NCBI GenBank assembly: GCA_913062735.1 | Contig: CAJXWI010000049.1 | Location: 1 to 10,160, forward strand | DNA: 10,160 bases | Source: an uncultured Arcobacter sp. | GTDB lineage: Bacteria; Campylobacterota; Campylobacteria; Campylobacterales; Arcobacteraceae | Direction of reading: 5' to 3' | Shown: in pieces, positions 7,082-10,160 of the stretch | Layout: every line of letters begins with the position of its first letter | Position numbering within the stretch: the stretch's first letter is position 1 | Program-made: the position numbers and the translations under genes | The notes under the pieces: model-generated | Told to the model about the DNA's origin: nothing | Seen by the model: the letters and a program-made list of their open reading frames with translations, nothing else | The model's database searches: none

Positions 7082-8224
7082 ATGTATAAAATATTTGTAA
7101 GCGCCTTGGCTTTTGATCAAGGAAAATCTGGAATTTCAAACTATATTGAAAACTGTGTATATAATTTGGCTTTAAACAATGAAATTTATCTGGCAATTTT
7201 AAAAAGTGATATAAAAAACTATAGAAGAAAACATAAAAATATTCATTTTATTGTATATCCTGATTTTTTAAAATACACACCTTTAAATCTAATCTTTCAT
7301 TTTATTATCTTGCCTTTTTTAATATCAAAAAAATATGATTTTATTTTTTTACCTGCTGCAAATAGAAGACTCATGTTCTATTATCCTTTATATACCATTG
7401 CAACTTTTCATGATTTATCACAGTTTTATGTCAAAGGAAAATATGACTTTTTTAGAATGTTCTATATAAAATATTTTATTCCCCTTTTCTTAAAGGGCAT
7501 TAATAAAATACTAGCTGTTAGCAATAATACAAAAAGCGATATGTTGAAATATTTAAAAATAAACAAGGAAAAAATCATAGTCAATCCAAATGGGTTTGAT
7601 CAATCCTTATATGCTAAGAATACTAAACAAGCAGAAACAACAAAATTTAATCTTTCAAATCAATATATTCTATACATATCTAGAATTGAGCATCCAGGGA
7701 AAAACCATATTAATCTTATAAAAGCTTATGAATCACTGCCTTTAAGTATTAAAAATACCTATGACTTGGTTTTAGTAGGAAGTGATTGTGGAAATGCACA
7801 TTTCATTCATGATTATGCAAATAAATCCAAAGATAAAAAACATATAAAATTCTTGGGTTTTGTAAAAAATGAAGACATGCCTTTTCTTTTTTCACATGCC
7901 AAACTCTTTGTTTTCCCATCTTTATATGAGGGCTTTGGGATTCCTTTACTTGAAGCAATGGCTATGAGCGTCCCTGTAGTATCTGCTTCAAACTCATCCT
8001 TAATCGAAATAGGAGAGAATGTTTGTATGTTCTTTGATGAATACGATGAAATTAACATGAAAAATAAAATAATGGAGGTTCTTGAAAACGAAAAATTACA
8101 AAAAAAAATGAAAAGGTCTGGTTTATTACGAGCAAAAGAATATGATTGGAGATCTCATGCAAAAAAAATTATCAAGCTTTATGAAAAAAATAAATTTTTA
8201 CACTATTCAAAAACGCTTACTTGA
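7082..8224 (+). CDS. GT4 family glycosyltransferase
   Basis: A 380-residue GT-B enzyme of standard GT4 layout. The N-terminal half holds SGISNYI (16-22, acceptor-side loop), a hydrophobic segment (66-82) suited to membrane contact and FHDLSQF (109-115). AVSNNTKSDM (145-154) and VNPNGFD (167-173) mark the link to the donor half. YISRIEHPGKNH (198-209), with R201 and K207 positioned for donor phosphate binding, and E283-GFGIPLL-E291 (the E-x7-E pair) complete the catalytic signature. The typical GT4 end, YDWRSHAKKIIKLYEK, is followed by a short extension created by overlap with the next gene. Ribosome site AAGGA (7071-7075) is modest. It opens the third block behind the gap 2 palindrome. It probably extends the lipid-linked oligosaccharide made by the neighbouring protein; it resembles mannosyl-type GT4 enzymes but the donor sugar is not readable. 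Confidence 0.9.
   Translation: MYKIFVSALAFDQGKSGISNYIENCVYNLALNNEIYLAILKSDIKNYRRKHKNIHFIVYPDFLKYTPLNLIFHFIILPFLISKKYDFIFLPAANRRLMFYYPLYTIATFHDLSQFYVKGKYDFFRMFYIKYFIPLFLKGINKILAVSNNTKSDMLKYLKINKEKIIVNPNGFDQSLYAKNTKQAETTKFNLSNQYILYISRIEHPGKNHINLIKAYESLPLSIKNTYDLVLVGSDCGNAHFIHDYANKSKDKKHIKFLGFVKNEDMPFLFSHAKLFVFPSLYEGFGIPLLEAMAMSVPVVSASNSSLIEIGENVCMFFDEYDEINMKNKIMEVLENEKLQKKMKRSGLLRAKEYDWRSHAKKIIKLYEKNKFLHYSKTLT
8148..8151 (+). promoter_or_regulatory. Ribosome site that selects the start at 8157
   Basis: GGAG lies five bases before the ATG at 8157, inside the end of the GT4 gene. The in-frame ATGs at 8142 and 8181 have poorer sites (AAAAGAA and CAAG). ATG 8181 (MKKINFYTIQ) remains possible because the membrane segment starts just after it. 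Confidence 0.5.
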
Positions 8225-10079
8225 ATATGTTTTAAGTCTAAGTGTTTTGTCTTTTGGATTTATCTTGTTTTTTTATTATGCAATTAAAAACAAAGTACTT
8301 TTAAAAAAAGACATTTTTAGAAGTCTTGTTATAAATAAGCAAAAACTCTATACTTACAATACAGAGCTTCTGTTGTTCAGAAATATTCCTTTGTTTTATT
8401 ACATATTAAAAGGAGATATTGAACTTGTGGGATTAGCTAAGTGTCAAGAGAAACCTTCTTATGAAATAAATGAAAATAAAATAGGACTTTGTAGTCTTTG
8501 GTTTGTACGTAAAAATAATAAAATTCCAAATACCTCAATATACAAATGTAACAACGAATACTTAAAAAATAGAAGTTTTGCTTATGATTTTAAAATACTT
8601 CTTAAATCCTTAATTTCTCTTTTATATTATAAAAAAATAAACAATTACCGTTCAAAAATAAAAATATTCGATATCAAATTTGATAATTTAACAAGAAATG
8701 AAATTTTAAAGAGTGTAAAAAACTCAGTAGCTAACGAAATAAAAAAATCAGTCTATTTTGTTAATGCAGATTGTTTAAACAAAAGTCAAAATAATCAAGA
8801 ATACAAACAAATACTACAAAAAGGTGATTATATATTGCCAGATGGTAGCGGAATTAATATTGCTTGTAATATCTTAGATAATCCTTTAAAAGAGAATTTA
8901 AATGGAACAGATTTATTTCCTTTTATATGTTCCTTAGCTCAAAAACAATCCTACAAAATATATCTTTATGGTGCAAAAGAAGGTATTGCACAAAAAGTAA
9001 AAGACGAGTTAGAAAAGAAGTACGAAAACTTGCAAATTGTAGGAGTACATCATGGTTATGTACAAAACAAAGATATTCCAAAATTAATACAAAACATAAA
9101 CCAATCTAAAGCTGATATCCTTTTTGTAGCTTTAGGTGCGTCTGTCCAAGAACTTTTTATAGAAAAATACAAAAAACAAATTGATGCAAAACTGTTTTTT
9201 GGAGTGGGAGGTTTATTTGATTTTTATTCAAAATCTATAAAAAGAGCCCCTCTTTTTATAAGAGAAATTGGTTTTGAGTGGACGTTTAGAATGTTGCAAG
9301 AACCAAAAAGAATGTGGAAAAGATACATAATAGGAAATCCTGTATTTTTATACAAGGTTTTTCAATATAAAAAGAGTTTAAATAAAAATAAACTAATTGA
9401 TACTTATTTAAGAAACTATGATCAAAACAATTTTCAGTACAGATACAAAAGTATCTTGTGGAAACTTAAATTAAATTGTTCCTCTCTTTTCAAAAGATTC
9501 ATGGATATTTTTATTTCAAGTGTGATGTTATTTTTACTTTTGCCACTGTTTTGTTTACTTGGCCTTATTATAAGAATTGAATCAAAAGGTTCCGTACTTT
9601 TTTCTCAACATAGAGTAGGAAAAAAGGGGAAAATATTTAAAATGTATAAATTTAGATCAATGATAATAGATGCCTCTTTTTTACAAGCAGAACTGGTAGA
9701 AAAGAACGAATCAAAAGATGGTGTAACTTTTAAAATGAAAGAGGACCCAAGAATTACTAAAGTAGGTAAATTTATTAGGAAAACAAGTATAGATGAACTT
9801 CCACAATTATTTAATGTATTAATAGGTGAAATGAGCTTAGTAGGACCTAGACCTCCAATTCAAAGTGAGGTTGAACAATACAGTATAGAAGACAGAAAAC
9901 GTTTAGATATTAAACCAGGAATTACTTGTATTTGGCAAGTAAGTGGGAGAAGTGAAATACCTTTTAAACAGCAGGTTATTATGGACAAAAAATATATAAA
10001 AGAACATGGAGTTTTATACGATATTATTCTTTTACTAAAAACAATTCCTGCTGTCTTATTTTCAAAAGGTTCGTACTAA
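8157..10079 (+). CDS. Fused GT26 (WecG/TagA/CpsF) glycosyltransferase and initiating sugar-phosphate transferase
   Basis: A 640-residue protein in three parts (numbered from 8157). Residues 1 to about 125 have one hydrophobic hairpin (22-43), LFRNIPLFYYILK and GDIELVGLAK (86-95), and GLCSLW (110-115). This looks like a decayed phosphoglycosyltransferase lacking the catalytic core. Residues about 170-390 are WecG/TagA/CpsF: VNADC (202-206), LPDGSG (227-232), NGTD (249-252), HHGY (298-301), LGASVQE (326-332), GVGG (349-352), RAP (363-365) and the appendage GFEWTFRMLQEP (372-383) to KRY (388-390). Residues about 440-640 are a complete bacterial sugar transferase: membrane hairpin (about 450-472), KFRSM (498-502) with likely catalytic D505, DPRITK, DELPQ (546-550), GEMSLVGPRPP (557-567) and KPGITCIWQVSGR (586-598). 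The C-terminal domain should transfer sugar-1-phosphate to undecaprenyl phosphate; the GT26 domain may add the second sugar. It overlaps the GT4 gene by 68 bases. Confidence 0.88.
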   Translation: MQKKLSSFMKKINFYTIQKRLLEYVLSLSVLSFGFILFFYYAIKNKVLLKKDIFRSLVINKQKLYTYNTELLLFRNIPLFYYILKGDIELVGLAKCQEKPSYEINENKIGLCSLWFVRKNNKIPNTSIYKCNNEYLKNRSFAYDFKILLKSLISLLYYKKINNYRSKIKIFDIKFDNLTRNEILKSVKNSVANEIKKSVYFVNADCLNKSQNNQEYKQILQKGDYILPDGSGINIACNILDNPLKENLNGTDLFPFICSLAQKQSYKIYLYGAKEGIAQKVKDELEKKYENLQIVGVHHGYVQNKDIPKLIQNINQSKADILFVALGASVQELFIEKYKKQIDAKLFFGVGGLFDFYSKSIKRAPLFIREIGFEWTFRMLQEPKRMWKRYIIGNPVFLYKVFQYKKSLNKNKLIDTYLRNYDQNNFQYRYKSILWKLKLNCSSLFKRFMDIFISSVMLFLLLPLFCLLGLIIRIESKGSVLFSQHRVGKKGKIFKMYKFRSMIIDASFLQAELVEKNESKDGVTFKMKEDPRITKVGKFIRKTSIDELPQLFNVLIGEMSLVGPRPPIQSEVEQYSIEDRKRLDIKPGITCIWQVSGRSEIPFKQQVIMDKKYIKEHGVLYDIILLLKTIPAVLFSKGSY

Positions 10080-10137
10080 TTTGCAAAGTTCTTGCAATTT
10101 GTTTGCTTATAATTTATAAAAGAATGAAGGAGTTATT
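10080..10137 (+). promoter_or_regulatory. Gap 3 control region: two overlapping palindromes and a TATAAT box
   Basis: A perfect TGCAA-AGTTC-TTGCA (10082-10096) is centred 49 bases before the ATG at 10138. A second, nearly perfect copy, TGCAA-TTTGT-TTGCT (10093-10107), overlaps it, giving three TTGC half-sites spaced 11 bases apart, about one helical turn. TATAAT (10108-10113) follows at once, a good -10 hexamer in a T-rich setting, within the repeat TTATAA-T-TTATAA (10107-10119). GAAGGAG (10126-10132) is the ribosome site. This is the best promoter candidate in the window; the half-sites abut the -10 box, so a bound regulator would touch RNA polymerase. Function is inferred. Confidence 0.6.
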
Positions 10138-10160
10138 ATGTTTAGTATTAACTATGAGAA
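10138..10160 (+). CDS. Start of an unidentified gene (3' end outside window)
   Basis: The ATG is preceded by GAAGGAG five bases upstream and by a promoter-like region. Only MFSINYE is visible, too short to identify. The same spacing between palindrome and start codon as for the genes at 2970 and 7082 suggests it belongs to the same regulated locus. Confidence 0.6.

Noticed and set aside
8100..8108. A9 tract near the end of the GT4 gene (and T8 near 6923-6930) as phase-variation switches
   Set aside because: Long A/T runs are common at this base composition, and contingency tracts in Campylobacterota are usually poly-G/C; none is present in the window.
8927..9109. Plus-strand 60-codon frame inside the fused transferase gene
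   Set aside because: It lies in another frame within conserved GT26 motifs and its translation shows no recognisable features.
1..10160. CRISPR arrays, tRNA or rRNA genes, insertion sequences
   Set aside because: No regularly spaced repeats, cloverleaf-like segments, transposase-like proteins or terminal inverted repeats were seen; almost all DNA is accounted for by glycan genes.

Overview
This window is a very AT-rich stretch (roughly 27-30% G+C by eye), with every supported gene on the + strand and packed with overlaps or gaps of 0-68 bases. It is the glycan-assembly part of a surface polysaccharide locus (capsule, exopolysaccharide or O-antigen-like). Base composition, Lys/Asn/Ile-rich proteins, AAGGAG ribosome sites and T-rich promoter-like gaps suit a Campylobacterota member such as an Arcobacter relative. 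That is an inference: no rRNA or taxon-specific housekeeping gene is visible.

Three transcription-unit-like blocks are visible. Block 1 (1-2901) has the C-terminal part of a sugar-nucleotide pyrophosphorylase with a left-handed beta-helix tail, then an 797-residue protein with two GT-B glycosyltransferase domains in tandem. Block 2 (2970-7019) has a GT4 glycosyltransferase with a cysteine insert, a poorly known polymerase-beta-type nucleotidyltransferase-like protein, an atypical polysaccharide-deacetylase-like protein and a GT2 glycosyltransferase. Block 3 (7082-10079) has a GT4 glycosyltransferase and a three-part protein: a shrunken phosphoglycosyltransferase-like N-terminus, a WecG/TagA/CpsF (GT26) domain and a complete polyprenyl-phosphate sugar-1-phosphate transferase. 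A further gene starts at 10138 and leaves the window after seven codons.

Proposed logic (inference): the C-terminal domain of the last full protein starts the lipid-linked oligosaccharide on undecaprenyl phosphate. Its GT26 domain may add the second sugar. The tandem GT protein, two GT4 enzymes and the GT2 enzyme extend it. The deacetylase-like and nucleotidyltransferase-like proteins may trim or decorate the glycan. No flippase, polymerase or export gene is in the window, so those must lie outside.

The most striking non-coding signal is a 15-bp palindrome, TGCAA-N5-TTGCA. It occurs once in each of the three intergenic gaps, centred 47-49 bases before the next start codon, and I found no exact copy elsewhere in the window. 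It looks like a shared operator or promoter element for this locus. Other points of interest are a perfect 26-bp palindrome inside a coding region, an apparent relic ribosome site plus dead start codon before 2970, and the decayed duplicate domain in the last full protein.
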